64,000 bases of DNA from Rhizobium oryzihabitans (GTDB lineage Bacteria > Pseudomonadota > Alphaproteobacteria > Rhizobiales > Rhizobiaceae), in contig NZ_CP048635.1 of the NCBI RefSeq assembly GCF_010669145.1, positions 1,137,001 through 1,201,000 on the forward strand. Direction: 5' to 3'. Of the stretch, positions 1-9,082 are shown piece after piece. The position numbers were made by a program, and so were the translations under genes. The first letter of the stretch is position 1. Each line of letters opens with the position of its first letter. Under the pieces are notes generated by a model. It was not told the origin of the DNA and searched no databases. It worked only from the letters and a program-made list of their open reading frames with translations.

Positions 1-797
1 CCATCTACATCTCAACGCCGCATGCCTTTCACGCCGGCTATGCCAAAGCGGCTCTGGAACATGGGCTGGATCTGCTCCTCGAAAAACCGATGTCGCTCAA
101 TTCGCATGAGGCGCGCGAAATTCTGGAGGCCCGTGAACGCGCCGGTCGCCAGGTCGTTGTCGCTTATCAGTCCTCGCTCTCGCCGCTTCTACGGCGCATG
201 CGGGAACGGGCCGATGCCGGTGAATTCGGCGCGCTGCTGGCGGTTCACGGCGAGGTCTGGGAGAATTGGCAAAGCCGCTACGGCACCAGCTGGAAGCAGG
301 TGCCAGCCCTTTCCGGAGGTGGCTTCATCTTCGACACCGGTTCGCATCTTTTTAACGCGGTCCTGCAGATGACCGGAATTGGTTATCAGAGCGTTTCCGC
401 GAGCCTCGATAACCGCGGCCGCGACTTTGAACTGGTCGGAGGCGTTTTCGCCAAATTGGAAAATGGAACGACCGTAAATCTGACTTTCTGCGGCGACACG
501 ATTCCCGGCTGTGAATCCTGCCTGACGCTCTTCTACGAAAGGGCCATTCTCCGCGTCGATATCTGGGGCAAATGGTCGGAGCTGCGCCAGGGACAGATAT
601 CCATACGTGAAACCGCCGGGGAAGACCTGAACGCTGTTCTCGAAATCTTCGCTGATACCTGCGCGGGTCGCCGCGCCAATCCATCCACCGCCGAGCGAAG
701 CCTGCATCTCGCAGAACTGTGGGATCTGATCAAGCAATCTTCGCAACATGGCGGTGAGCGTCTGACGCTGCAAACCAAGCCTGGAGACCTGAAATGA
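1..797 (+). CDS. Gfo/Idh/MocA family oxidoreductase, C-terminal part
   Basis: The frame is open from the first base (codons in phase with position 3), so the start lies upstream of the window. The first visible residues include an EKPMSLN motif, the EKP signature that follows the NAD(P)-binding Rossmann half in this family. The rest is the C-terminal alpha/beta substrate domain, with a GGGFIFDTGSHLFN segment matching the conserved G-G-hydrophobic-D-x-G-x-H stretch around the catalytic histidine. The stop overlaps the start of the following ThuA-like gene by 4 bp, so the two are co-transcribed. The family oxidises or reduces sugars, inositols or related polyols; the substrate cannot be read here. 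Confidence 0.85.
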   Translation, partial: IYISTPHAFHAGYAKAALEHGLDLLLEKPMSLNSHEAREILEARERAGRQVVVAYQSSLSPLLRRMRERADAGEFGALLAVHGEVWENWQSRYGTSWKQVPALSGGGFIFDTGSHLFNAVLQMTGIGYQSVSASLDNRGRDFELVGGVFAKLENGTTVNLTFCGDTIPGCESCLTLFYERAILRVDIWGKWSELRQGQISIRETAGEDLNAVLEIFADTCAGRRANPSTAERSLHLAELWDLIKQSSQHGGERLTLQTKPGDLK

Positions 798-1552
798 CGA
801 GACCAATCCGCATTACGATATGGAACGAGAACTGGCATGAGACCAAGCAGCCAGAAATCCGGGCGGTGTATCCGGAGGGGATACACGGCGCCATCGCAAA
901 CGGAATAGCGGCAGAAGATTTCCAGATCAGAACGGCTACCTTCTTCGACCCGGAATTCGGCCTGACCGACGAAGTTCTGGCTGAGACCGACGTGCTGTTC
1001 TGGTGGGGCCACGTGGTTCACAAGGAAATACCTGACGAACTCGTTACCCGTGTACAGAAGCGGGTTCTCGATGGCATGGGTCTCGTCGTCCTGCATTCCG
1101 GACATCATTCGAAGCTGTTTGCACGGCTCATGGGTACCTCCTGCAATCTTAGCTGGCGCGAGCATGAAGGCGGCGAGCGTGAACGGGTATGGGTTATCGA
1201 CCCCGCACATCCCATTGCACAAGGCCTGCCGGAATCCATTGTTGTTCCCCAGTCGGAAATGTACGGCGAGCCCTTCGATATCCCGCAGCCGGACCACCTG
1301 GTTTTCGTTAGTTGGGTTGAGGGCGGAGAGGTTTTTCGATCGGGTTGCTGCTATCACAGGGGACGCGGGCGCATTTTCTATTTCAGTCCCGGCCATGAAA
1401 GCTTTCCGATCTATTTCATGCCGGAAATCCATCGGGTCCTCTCCAATGCGGCCCGCTGGTGCGCATCGCCGCACGAAGATGGAACCCGTATGGTAAACAG
1501 GCATCGCCCTGTGCCGCTTGAAACAATCCGAAGCGATGAGGGGTCGCCATGA
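794..1552 (+). CDS. ThuA-like domain protein (trehalose-utilisation type)
   Basis: 252 residues with the ThuA fold (class I glutamine-amidotransferase-like). Visible are an N-terminal strand and WNE segment, a DVLFWWGH motif near residue 75, GLVVLHSGHH near residue 97, and a C-terminal RGRIFYFSPGHE stretch. ThuA proteins convert sugars or intermediates in disaccharide utilisation and usually sit beside Gfo/Idh/MocA oxidoreductases, as here (4 bp ATGA overlap with the upstream gene). It converges with the alginate-type operon, so membership of that pathway is not implied. The exact reaction is unknown. Confidence 0.85.
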   Translation: MTRPIRITIWNENWHETKQPEIRAVYPEGIHGAIANGIAAEDFQIRTATFFDPEFGLTDEVLAETDVLFWWGHVVHKEIPDELVTRVQKRVLDGMGLVVLHSGHHSKLFARLMGTSCNLSWREHEGGERERVWVIDPAHPIAQGLPESIVVPQSEMYGEPFDIPQPDHLVFVSWVEGGEVFRSGCCYHRGRGRIFYFSPGHESFPIYFMPEIHRVLSNAARWCASPHEDGTRMVNRHRPVPLETIRSDEGSP

Positions 1553-1655
1553 CGATCCGGTTCGCGATCTTCTGATCCGGTTTTAAAACAAGGTGAGGCC
1601 GGCTCTGCCGGCGATGAGCAAATCCAAAACGGCCAAGCACATCGCCTATGATCCG

Positions 1656-2903
1656 TTACCAGCGCGGCACCCGCCTTTCATAGGCTGGATCGAAGAGCTT
1701 CATATAGGCTGTATCATCGCGCTCTTTCATCGCGGTCTGATCATAAAGAGCCGCGAGTTCAGCGAGTTTCCGCCGGTCGAGCGTAACGCCAAGTCCCGGC
1801 CCTTTGGGTACATCCAGGCGACCGCCACGGAACGTGAACGGTGCGCCCTCGATCACGTCGACGCCGGTCCAGGGGTAATGTGTGTCGCAGTCGAAGCTCA
1901 GGTTCGGCGTTGCGGCGGCCACATGGATCATTGCCGCAAGGGTGATGCCGAGATGCGAGTTGGAATGCATGGAGACGCCGAGCCCCAGTGTCTCGCAGAT
2001 CTTTCCGAGATGGGTCGAGGCGCGCAGCCCGCCCCAGTAATGGTGATCGGACAGCACGATCTGCACCGCGTTTTTGCGGAAGGCAGCGGCGATCTGGTCG
2101 AATTCCAGAACGATCATATTCGTGGCGAGCGGGATAGACGTCGAGGCTGCGACCTGCGCCATCTGGTCCATGCCGATGACCGGATCCTCGAGATATTCGA
2201 GAATGTTTTCGAGCTTGCTGGCGATGTAGATCGCAGTTTCCACGGTCCAGCCGCCATTGGGATCGATCCGCAGCGGATGATTGGGAAAGACTTCCCGAAG
2301 CTTCAGCATGGTCTCGATCTCGAGATCGGGATGCAGCACGCCGCCCTTGAGCTTCAGCGACTGGAAGCCGTATGTATCGACCATCCTGCGGGCTTCGCCA
2401 ACCATCTGATCGGGTGTCAGAACCTCTCCCCATTCATCCCGGGCTTCCCCAATATGGGCCGCGAATTTGAAAAACAGATAGGCGCTGAAGGGAACGCTGG
2501 TGCGGACCGCACCGCCAAGCAGGTCTGAGACCGGCCGCCCGAGAAGCTTGCCCTGAATGTCGAGGCAGGGGACTTCGAAAGCCGAGGCGACCACGTCCGT
2601 CAGCTTGTGATCGGCCACCGCCGATTTGGCATTGATGCCGCCGCTGCCGGGCAATGCGGTGAGGACGCGCGATTTCAGCGCGTGAAGATGAAACGGATCG
2701 AGCCCGATCAGAGCGGGGGCTGCGCGTCGCAACCCATCCAGCGCCTTGATGCTTCCGTAACTTTCCCCGAGGCCGACCGTGCCGTCGTCACATATGACCT
2801 CGATGACGGTGCGCAGCGCATGGGGCTGATGCACGCCTTTACAGTTCAGCAGCGGCCTGTCGGGAATGGCGACCGGCGTGAGATGAATTTCGGCTATACG
2901 CAT
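1656..2903 (-). CDS. Enolase-superfamily dehydratase, glucarate dehydratase-like
   Basis: 415 residues starting MRIAEIHL. I chose this ATG because AAGGAG lies 7 nt upstream and it shares one base with the stop of the preceding gene (TGATG). A longer frame to 2990 has no good ribosome site. Seen: N-terminal capping domain, a KLKGG (KxK) motif, RIDPNGGW and EDPV metal-ligand segments, an ATNM asparagine, an SDHHYWGG aspartate/histidine stretch and MHSNSH on the barrel. The KxK base plus His-Asp dyad is typical of the glucarate dehydratase subgroup, which dehydrates acid sugars to keto-deoxy acids. It is the last gene of the lyase/ABC operon, so a hexuronate- or aldarate-derived substrate is likely but not proven. 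Confidence 0.85.
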   Translation of the reverse strand: MRIAEIHLTPVAIPDRPLLNCKGVHQPHALRTVIEVICDDGTVGLGESYGSIKALDGLRRAAPALIGLDPFHLHALKSRVLTALPGSGGINAKSAVADHKLTDVVASAFEVPCLDIQGKLLGRPVSDLLGGAVRTSVPFSAYLFFKFAAHIGEARDEWGEVLTPDQMVGEARRMVDTYGFQSLKLKGGVLHPDLEIETMLKLREVFPNHPLRIDPNGGWTVETAIYIASKLENILEYLEDPVIGMDQMAQVAASTSIPLATNMIVLEFDQIAAAFRKNAVQIVLSDHHYWGGLRASTHLGKICETLGLGVSMHSNSHLGITLAAMIHVAAATPNLSFDCDTHYPWTGVDVIEGAPFTFRGGRLDVPKGPGLGVTLDRRKLAELAALYDQTAMKERDDTAYMKLFDPAYERRVPRW

Positions 2904-3700
2904 CAAAAAGCTCCTTGTCGCCACCAGCCGCGCGCCGCCTTCAGCGCATCGTCCAGCGGGGGCAGTTCGGGATGCCAGTGGCGCTCCCATTCCAGACTGA
3001 GGGGGATTTGTCGTTCATCCGACTGTAAAATCGAAAGCAGGTCCGCCATGGGAAAATCACCATGGCCCGGCAATACATAGCGTCGTCGGCCATCGCTGTC
3101 CGTCGTGCTATCCTTGACGTGCAGATGGACGACATTTTGTGCGATATGCTGCCAAAGGGTTTTGAGATCGCTGCCTTTGGCCCAGGTGTGGTGGGTGTCC
3201 CACAAAATCCTGGCTGCCGGCACGCGCGCGACGAAGGCGAGAAGCTGCTCGAAGTCCGCCAGCGCGTCGTGTGTCTCGATCATCAGGTCGACATTCAGCC
3301 CGCGTGATTGTCGCAGCGCCCGCCAGTCGTCCAACAGGCGCGCTGCCAGTGTCATCTCGTCCAGTCCCACCTGTTTGCCGCCGTCGAAGATGCGCAGATA
3401 GGAAATGTCTGCGGCTTCCGCCCAGTCGATGAAAGGCTCGACGGCGGAAAGATCGGTGCTGCCGAACAGCCGAATGGACGTGTTGAGAGCGGCGACCTTG
3501 AGACCGCGTTCGGCCAGAAAGGCTGCAAATCTGGAAGGAGTGGCAAACTCGACCGTGAGCGCCGGGATCAGGTCGACCGTGCCGGACAGCGTGCGCAACT
3601 CCACATGCGCGATGCCATGTCGCTGTGCCAGATCGGCCGTTTCGTGCAGACTGAGTTCGGAGCAGCCAAGCGTTGAAAAACAATAATCGAAAGCGCTCAT
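2903..3700 (-). CDS. Sugar phosphate isomerase/epimerase-like TIM barrel protein
   Basis: 265 residues of the xylose-isomerase-like TIM barrel (AP endonuclease 2) family. Characteristic pieces are FSTLGCSELSL at the N-terminus, a HVELR strand, ETHDALAD near residue 142, a WDTHHTW segment and VVHLHVKD carrying likely metal ligands (Glu, Asp, His), then LPGHGDFP and LSLEWERHWHPEL. Family members isomerise or epimerise sugars, keto-acids or inosose. The start overlaps the upstream dehydrogenase stop by 4 bp and the stop overlaps the next gene by 1 base, so it is translated within the long minus-strand operon. Exact substrate unknown. Confidence 0.85.
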   Translation of the reverse strand: MSAFDYCFSTLGCSELSLHETADLAQRHGIAHVELRTLSGTVDLIPALTVEFATPSRFAAFLAERGLKVAALNTSIRLFGSTDLSAVEPFIDWAEAADISYLRIFDGGKQVGLDEMTLAARLLDDWRALRQSRGLNVDLMIETHDALADFEQLLAFVARVPAARILWDTHHTWAKGSDLKTLWQHIAQNVVHLHVKDSTTDSDGRRRYVLPGHGDFPMADLLSILQSDERQIPLSLEWERHWHPELPPLDDALKAARGWWRQGAF

Positions 3701-4731
3701 GCCATGCGCTCCATATCCCGTTTATGGACTGGGTGAAGCGGGGCAAGCCCTGCGACGAAACGTTCGATCTCGGTAATGGCGAGATCGGAAAGTGCCCGCA
3801 ATTCATTGCCCAGCGCCCCGGCAATGTGGGGGGTGAGCACGACATTGGGCAAATCGTAGAACGGGCTATCCGTCGGCAAGGGTTCCGGCTCCGGCGTATC
3901 GATCAGAATACGCAGCCGTCCGGAAAGCGCCTCTGCCAGCAATGCGTCGTGATCGACCAGCCAGCCCCGTGCCGTGTTGATGAAGATTGCATGATCGGCC
4001 ATCAACGCCAGTTCGCGGGCGCCAATCATGTGACGGGTTTCGGGCAGGATCGGCGCGTGCAGGGAGACCACATCGGACCAGGCGAGAAGCTTGTCGAGCT
4101 CCATTTTCGTAGCACCAAGTGCGGCCGCGTCTTCCACCGAAAGAAAGGGGTCGTAGACGGCGATCTCGAATTTTCCGCGCGCCAGCATCTCCATGACCAG
4201 CCGGCCAATCCTTGATGCGCCGACAATGCCGACTTTGCGCGAATAATTGCCGAGATAGGGCAGGCTCATCCCACGCCTGCTGCCAAAACCGCCCGTGCCG
4301 CGCTCTGCCCGATGTTCGTCTCGCAGACGAAACACATCCTTGCCGCACATGATGATTGCCGCATAGGTAAATTCGGCAACCGGAACGGCCATGGCGGATG
4401 CCGCCGTGGTGATGAGGATATCGGATGTGTCCCAGAATTCGGCGGGTGCGACGGTGCGCACCGAGGATGCGGCATAGGCAACCATCCTGAGCTTTGGCGC
4501 ACGGGCGAGGCGCGCGCGCGTCAGGGACGGCGTGCCCCAGGCGGCCAGCAGAATATCCGCCTCGGCCAGCGCCTCGGCGCCCGCTTCCGTGTCGAAATCC
4601 GTATAGGGGAAGCCGGGGATGATGTCGGTTACGGCATTCAACCGTGCCCATTCGCGCGAACCGAAAAAACCTTCGGGAAGCTCGTTGCGCATGGCGATCA
4701 ACAGCCGTGGCTTGTCTTGATATTGTCTCAT
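3697..4731 (-). CDS. D-isomer-specific 2-hydroxyacid dehydrogenase family protein
   Basis: 344 residues. The NAD-binding half carries a KVGIVGASRIGRLVMEML dinucleotide motif near residue 166. Later come an INTARGWLVDHDALL segment typical of NAD-dependent 2-hydroxyacid dehydrogenases and an LTPHIAGALG stretch containing the catalytic histidine. The usual glycine pattern GxGxxG is degenerate here (GASRIG). The enzyme probably interconverts a 2-keto acid and a 2-hydroxy acid. It overlaps its operon neighbours by 4 bp on each side (the SGNH hydrolase upstream, the isomerase downstream), consistent with processing uronate-derived keto acids. Substrate not determinable from sequence. Confidence 0.88.
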   Translation of the reverse strand: MRQYQDKPRLLIAMRNELPEGFFGSREWARLNAVTDIIPGFPYTDFDTEAGAEALAEADILLAAWGTPSLTRARLARAPKLRMVAYAASSVRTVAPAEFWDTSDILITTAASAMAVPVAEFTYAAIIMCGKDVFRLRDEHRAERGTGGFGSRRGMSLPYLGNYSRKVGIVGASRIGRLVMEMLARGKFEIAVYDPFLSVEDAAALGATKMELDKLLAWSDVVSLHAPILPETRHMIGARELALMADHAIFINTARGWLVDHDALLAEALSGRLRILIDTPEPEPLPTDSPFYDLPNVVLTPHIAGALGNELRALSDLAITEIERFVAGLAPLHPVHKRDMERMA

Positions 4732-5897
4732 GGGCGCACCGGACTTGAAAGGGGGCGAAGCTCGATACGGGCGACGTCGATTTCGATCGGTCGAGAACCG
4801 GGCCGCAGGATCACATCGAGAAAAAGCTCGGGAGGGGCTTCACCTGCCCTGAGTTTCAGGGAGGGAGTTCTAAGCGCGCCGCTCCATTGGGTGGCTGGGA
4901 AAGGAAAAAATGTGCCGTCCTCTCCACGGAAAGGCGCAAGTGCGACTGCCTCCTGCCCTTCGGCTGCCGCATCTTTCAGGCGGAGCGATATTCCGAGCAC
5001 GTCGCTATGCGCCGGCACCTCTACATCGCATATGGCCTCCACCCAGGAGCCTGTGCCCGGATGGACAAGCTGCCCGCCGAGACGGTGGCTCTGCTCACGC
5101 ATTTCCGTGACTGTCAGGGCTGAAAAATCCGATGCCAGATTGCCTGCTGGATTGTTCACCTTGTCAAAACGATCGTCTCTCGCAAGGATACGGGCTGGCG
5201 CACGCGGCACGATCGTCTGCAGATAGTTCGCAAGCAGCTTTCCGACAGCAAAGGCGCCGGTCACCGCAAAATGGGTGCCGTCGTCCGAATAACCCGGATG
5301 GGGCTCGCCGAATTCACTTTCGGGATCGACCCAGGCCGAGTTCCAGTCGAAGACATGGCAATTGGCGTGATCTGCGGCAAATTCGATGCTTTGCCGGTTG
5401 ATCCAATGCGCCTTTGCCCGCTCCGCACCGCCAGCCGGCCATTTCCCGACGCCACGGGCGAGGATCGGAAGCAGGATGACCACCTTGCCCGCGTCGAGCA
5501 AAGCCGAGACGATCCGCGCCCGGGTATCGGCAATCGTCTGGCGTGTTTCCACCATCATGTCGTTGGTGCCGGCATCGACGATGATCAGGTCGAAATCCGA
5601 TTGCAGCAGTCGCGTCAGCCGCCGTTCGATCTCGATTGCCTTCTGGCCGGAAACCCCGAAATTGAGGCCGGAAAAGAACCGGCTGACACCCGGCCGATTG
5701 CTCGGCTCCCAGCCGGGCGGCACGCCTGGATCGTGGTATACAGGGCAGCAAAGCCTGCCATGCGACAGGACCTCGGCCCAGCTCATCCAGCCGCGTGCCG
5801 ATGTGGCAAGCGAACTGGCGTCAGCAATATGGTTCTGCTGGACGAGCGAGGTGCCGAGAATGGCAATCCGGCTCGCCCTTGGTAACGATACGGACAT
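4728..5897 (-). CDS. SGNH/GDSL hydrolase family protein
   Basis: 389 residues. SGNH blocks are seen in order: ILGTSLVQQN near residue 13 (catalytic serine), LNFGVSGQ near residue 75 (glycine block), IVDAGTNDMM near residue 105 (asparagine block) and YSDDGTHF near residue 200 (Asp-x-x-His pair). A roughly 150-residue C-terminal beta-rich extension follows, whose role I do not recognise. No convincing signal peptide, so probably cytoplasmic. Such enzymes are esterases, often removing acetyl groups from carbohydrates. Its place in a lyase/importer operon suggests deacetylation of an imported uronate oligomer, since natural bacterial alginates are O-acetylated; that is inference. Confidence 0.82.
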   Translation of the reverse strand: MSVSLPRASRIAILGTSLVQQNHIADASSLATSARGWMSWAEVLSHGRLCCPVYHDPGVPPGWEPSNRPGVSRFFSGLNFGVSGQKAIEIERRLTRLLQSDFDLIIVDAGTNDMMVETRQTIADTRARIVSALLDAGKVVILLPILARGVGKWPAGGAERAKAHWINRQSIEFAADHANCHVFDWNSAWVDPESEFGEPHPGYSDDGTHFAVTGAFAVGKLLANYLQTIVPRAPARILARDDRFDKVNNPAGNLASDFSALTVTEMREQSHRLGGQLVHPGTGSWVEAICDVEVPAHSDVLGISLRLKDAAAEGQEAVALAPFRGEDGTFFPFPATQWSGALRTPSLKLRAGEAPPELFLDVILRPGSRPIEIDVARIELRPLSSPVRP

Positions 5898-5912
5898 GGT
5901 TTTACCGGGATA

Positions 5913-6662
5913 TCAGGAGAACAGGACGCCGCCATTGATGTCGTAGCAGGCGCCGGTGATATAGGCGGCATCGTCGGACGCAAGGAAAGCCACCAGACCG
6001 GCAACGTCTTCGCTCGAGCCTTCCCGCTTCAGCGATGTGGCACCCGCCACCCTTTCACGTACCTCGGGTTTGGTGAAGGTGTCATGGAAGGTGGTCGAGA
6101 TCATGCCCGGGCAGACGGCGTTGACGCGGATATTCGGGCCGACTTCCTTGGCAAGTCCGCGGGTGAAGGTCATCACGGCACCTTTGGAGGTGGCATAGGC
6201 AAGCGCACCCGGACCGCCGCCGTCACGGCCCGCCTGCGACGAGAAGGTGACGATCGCGCCGCCCTTTGCCATTTTGGGCAGTGCGGCTTTGGCTGTCAGG
6301 AATAGCGACGTCAGGTTGACGTCGAGGACCTGATGCCAGAAGGCTTCGTCCATATCCGCAATTGTCTTGCGGGCGATAAGGCCACCGGCAACATGGACGA
6401 GGCCATGGATCTCGCCGAATTTGTCTGCGGCAGCAGAAATCGCAGCCTCGACTTCGCTTGCATTTGTCAGATCCGCCTTGATTGCCAGAGCCGAACGGCC
6501 AAGCTTTTCGATTTCGGCAACCGCCGTGGCTGCACCCTCGGCCGCACCATTATAGGTGAGGACGACATTGGCGCCTTCCTGCGCAAAACGTATGGCGCAT
6601 GCGCGGCCGATATCCCGGCCTGCACCGGCGACAACAACGGTCCTGTTGGTAAAACGCTGCAT
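5913..6662 (-). CDS. SDR-family oxidoreductase, candidate DEH (uronate) reductase
   Basis: 249 residues of a classical short-chain dehydrogenase. Visible are the cofactor motif [15 protein letters not shown] near residue 9, the catalytic Ser in FSSQAGRDG, the YATSKG Tyr-x-x-x-Lys pair near residue 156, and an IRVNAVCPG strand. It lies 18 bp downstream of the PL15 lyase gene in the same operon. Known alginate pathways need an SDR that reduces 4-deoxy-L-erythro-5-hexoseulose uronate (DEH), the product released by exo-lyases, to 2-keto-3-deoxygluconate. This gene is the obvious candidate, by context only. It could equally be another sugar or keto-acid reductase. Confidence 0.87.
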   Translation of the reverse strand: MQRFTNRTVVVAGAGRDIGRACAIRFAQEGANVVLTYNGAAEGAATAVAEIEKLGRSALAIKADLTNASEVEAAISAAADKFGEIHGLVHVAGGLIARKTIADMDEAFWHQVLDVNLTSLFLTAKAALPKMAKGGAIVTFSSQAGRDGGGPGALAYATSKGAVMTFTRGLAKEVGPNIRVNAVCPGMISTTFHDTFTKPEVRERVAGATSLKREGSSEDVAGLVAFLASDDAAYITGACYDINGGVLFS

Positions 6663-6680
6663 TTGAAAAACCTCGTATGG

Positions 6681-9011
6681 TTAGAATTGCTTGGGAAGGG
6701 AGAGCTTGAAACGCTCGTCGTCGACATCGCTGAAATAGATGTCGGTCGAAAAACCCTGGTCGTCGATGAAGCTGAAGATGCGCTTCGGCTCCTTCAAACT
6801 GTAGGGCACCAGAAGGGTGACCAGCCGATGCCGGGTGGCCGCCGCAACCGTGGCGCAGACGTGATGGTGGATATCAAGACCCTCGAACTCCTTGGGATCG
6901 ATATCGGGAAAACCTTCGACGGCCGCGATCTGCGGTGTGCCGGCTGACGAGAAGACAAACTGGCCGTAAAAGCCCGCCTTTTGGCCATTGTAGCGAAAGC
7001 TCGACCTGCCGGTCTGCGGTGCCCCCGTCGTGTGGCAAAGCCATTGCAGTTCCTGGGGCTCGGAGCATTCCACCTCATCGACAATCACGAAGTAGCTGTC
7101 GTTGACAAAGTGAATTTCGCGCTCTGCCTTTAGGACCAGCGGGTTCGCGACCTGATAGGCGGCTGTCGCATCGCCGAGGATCCGGATATGTCCGGGCTTT
7201 TCCTCAACCGCGACGATGCGGCCGGCGGCGCGGCGTGCGAGCGCCTTGTCCTTTTCCGCATATTGTCCCTTGCCGCCGATCAGGATGGCGTTCTTCGACC
7301 GTGTCTGGCGTCGCCAGTTCAGATGCATCTGCGAATTGAACGCCACGTAATAACCGGACTGGATCGCCAGATCCTCGCCATGGGCATAGAGGACAAAGGC
7401 ATTCTGGTCGCCATGGCTGTGGCTTAGCGAACCATAGGGGCTGGATTTGAAGACGAATTGCAGATGCCGGTCCGGGTCGTCCATGTGTTTCTGGATGGTC
7501 GCCCAACCGATATCGTCGAAAACCGCGAGTGCGGGTAAATCGGCCGGTGAAACGGCTTCCACCTGCTGGTAGTCGTGGCGATAGACGAGATCGTCGAAGT
7601 TCAGGTCCCACCAGCCGTAATTATAGAAGGCCATTTCCGTACCCGTCGCATCGGCCTTGATGTGATCGAAATACCATTGATAGTGGCCGTTGCCGGTAAC
7701 GCCGGCAAATTGCCGAACATTGTAACCCAGCTTCAGGCCGGGAAGATCGCCAAGTGTGGAATCGTCGCCAAAGTTGGCGCGGCGGGTTCCCGGCGCCTTG
7801 GTGTAAAGCGGGAAGCGACCGGTGCTCTGGAAAAACGGCCGCTGATAGAGGTCGTAGCCGATATACGAGCGGATGAGATTGGCGGCCTCGATGAGATAGG
7901 CCATGCCGGTCATCCAGTAATGCGGCCCTTCCGCCCAGCCGCCATCGGTTCCAGCCCAGGGAGAATAGAGGGTGGCGAGGAATTCAACGGTATAATCGAG
8001 CCATTCGCCCGCCTCGTCGCTTTCGCCCTGAATCGCGATACAGGCCGGTGTCAGGACTGCCGAAAGCGAACGCACCGCGTGGCTGTCATAGGGAAATACG
8101 TGGATGCGGGCATGCGCGATGACGTGGTCGGCAACCTCCCGCGTTCGTTCGAGAAGAACCGACCGCACGGTTTCGCGCTCGTCCTCGCTCAGATGGTCGT
8201 AGAGCCAGTCATAACCCCAAGCGAGTGCGACGACGACACGGAATCCCGCCTCGTCATTATAGGCCCGGGAGGTCGCGCCTTTCGGATCCCAGCCGGCGAC
8301 GGCCAGCAGCCACTTGCGGGATGCATCGAGCAGATCGTCGCGTCCGAGCACACGGCCGGCAATCGCCAGGTGCCGGATCGCATAGATCACTTCCTGGCAG
8401 TCGATATACATTTGCCGCCAGAGCGACGCGACGCGCATATTATTGGGGTAGGGCTGTGGCTCCGGCATGACCGGCCGCTCCAGCCAGGGCTTTACCGATT
8501 TTTCGTAGAATTCGGACCAGCCGCAATGGTTGGGGTCCTTTGCCACGGCGTCCGCGAAGGCGCGCAACTGCTCGGGATTGAGCCAGAGCCTCGGATGGCT
8601 GGCATGGGCGGCGGCATGGCGCGCCTGTCTGCCGGGCAGCGGCGTTTTCGGCAGCGACGCGCCGATCTCGAAGCTGCGCACGGCGCTCCAGTTGGACTCC
8701 GGCGTTGCGGACGTCTGGTCCCACAGCGCATAACACCAGTGATAACGGCCTTCCGGCAAGGCCTCATCCGGCGTGAAGAAATTCCAGGCGAGATCTTCGA
8801 AAACGAGTGTTTTTTTGTCGGCGAAACCGGGATCGGTGGAAATGCGCAGCACGTAACGCGCGCCGTCGTCGATGTCGGGTAGCCATGAAAAGCGCGGAGG
8901 GTTCTCCGTCGGTGGTGCTTCTTCGCTCGGCTCGTAGCCAATGGTCAATGAACCCGGCCGGGGTTCATCGAGAAGTGTCTGTCTGGAGATGGCCGGGGCA
9001 GAGGGACGCAT
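6681..9011 (-). CDS. Exo-type oligoalginate lyase, polysaccharide lyase family 15 (Atu3025-like)
   Basis: 776 residues: an N-terminal beta domain (to about residue 120, DUF4962-like), an alpha/alpha barrel (about 130-430) and a C-terminal heparinase II/III-like beta-sandwich. His311 (in YDSHAVRS) and Tyr365 (in EGPHYWMTG) fall exactly at the catalytic positions I recall for the crystallised Agrobacterium enzyme Atu3025, a PL15 exo-lyase. No signal peptide is seen, which fits cytoplasmic cleavage of imported oligomers to unsaturated monouronate. It sits downstream of the ABC binding-protein gene, separated by a hairpin. Family assignment is firm; alginate as the sole substrate is inferred from the orthologue. 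Confidence 0.92.
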   Translation of the reverse strand: MRPSAPAISRQTLLDEPRPGSLTIGYEPSEEAPPTENPPRFSWLPDIDDGARYVLRISTDPGFADKKTLVFEDLAWNFFTPDEALPEGRYHWCYALWDQTSATPESNWSAVRSFEIGASLPKTPLPGRQARHAAAHASHPRLWLNPEQLRAFADAVAKDPNHCGWSEFYEKSVKPWLERPVMPEPQPYPNNMRVASLWRQMYIDCQEVIYAIRHLAIAGRVLGRDDLLDASRKWLLAVAGWDPKGATSRAYNDEAGFRVVVALAWGYDWLYDHLSEDERETVRSVLLERTREVADHVIAHARIHVFPYDSHAVRSLSAVLTPACIAIQGESDEAGEWLDYTVEFLATLYSPWAGTDGGWAEGPHYWMTGMAYLIEAANLIRSYIGYDLYQRPFFQSTGRFPLYTKAPGTRRANFGDDSTLGDLPGLKLGYNVRQFAGVTGNGHYQWYFDHIKADATGTEMAFYNYGWWDLNFDDLVYRHDYQQVEAVSPADLPALAVFDDIGWATIQKHMDDPDRHLQFVFKSSPYGSLSHSHGDQNAFVLYAHGEDLAIQSGYYVAFNSQMHLNWRRQTRSKNAILIGGKGQYAEKDKALARRAAGRIVAVEEKPGHIRILGDATAAYQVANPLVLKAEREIHFVNDSYFVIVDEVECSEPQELQWLCHTTGAPQTGRSSFRYNGQKAGFYGQFVFSSAGTPQIAAVEGFPDIDPKEFEGLDIHHHVCATVAAATRHRLVTLLVPYSLKEPKRIFSFIDDQGFSTDIYFSDVDDERFKLSLPKQF

Positions 9012-9045
9012 TGCGCTCTAACTCCTATGAAAACGGAAGGAAAAG

Positions 9046-9069
9046 GATGGCGGCGACAAAGCCGCCATC
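9046..9069 (-). terminator. Intercistronic hairpin between binding-protein and lyase genes
   Basis: A perfect 9-bp inverted repeat (gatggcggc/gccgccatc) with a 6-nt loop lies in the 71-bp gap after the ABC binding-protein stop. Read on the minus strand it is followed by CTTTTCC. It could be a partial terminator or an mRNA 3'-end stabiliser that keeps binding-protein transcript above that of the downstream enzymes. Confidence 0.6.
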
Positions 9070-9082
9070 GTGGTCGGAGGGT

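Noticed and set aside
1593..2528. 311-residue plus-strand open frame opposite the enolase-superfamily gene
   Set aside because: Antisense shadow of a gene with intact active-site motifs; no recognisable product.
7575..8882. 435-residue plus-strand open frame inside the PL15 lyase
   Set aside because: Shadow frame; the minus-strand lyase has all catalytic residues and full length.
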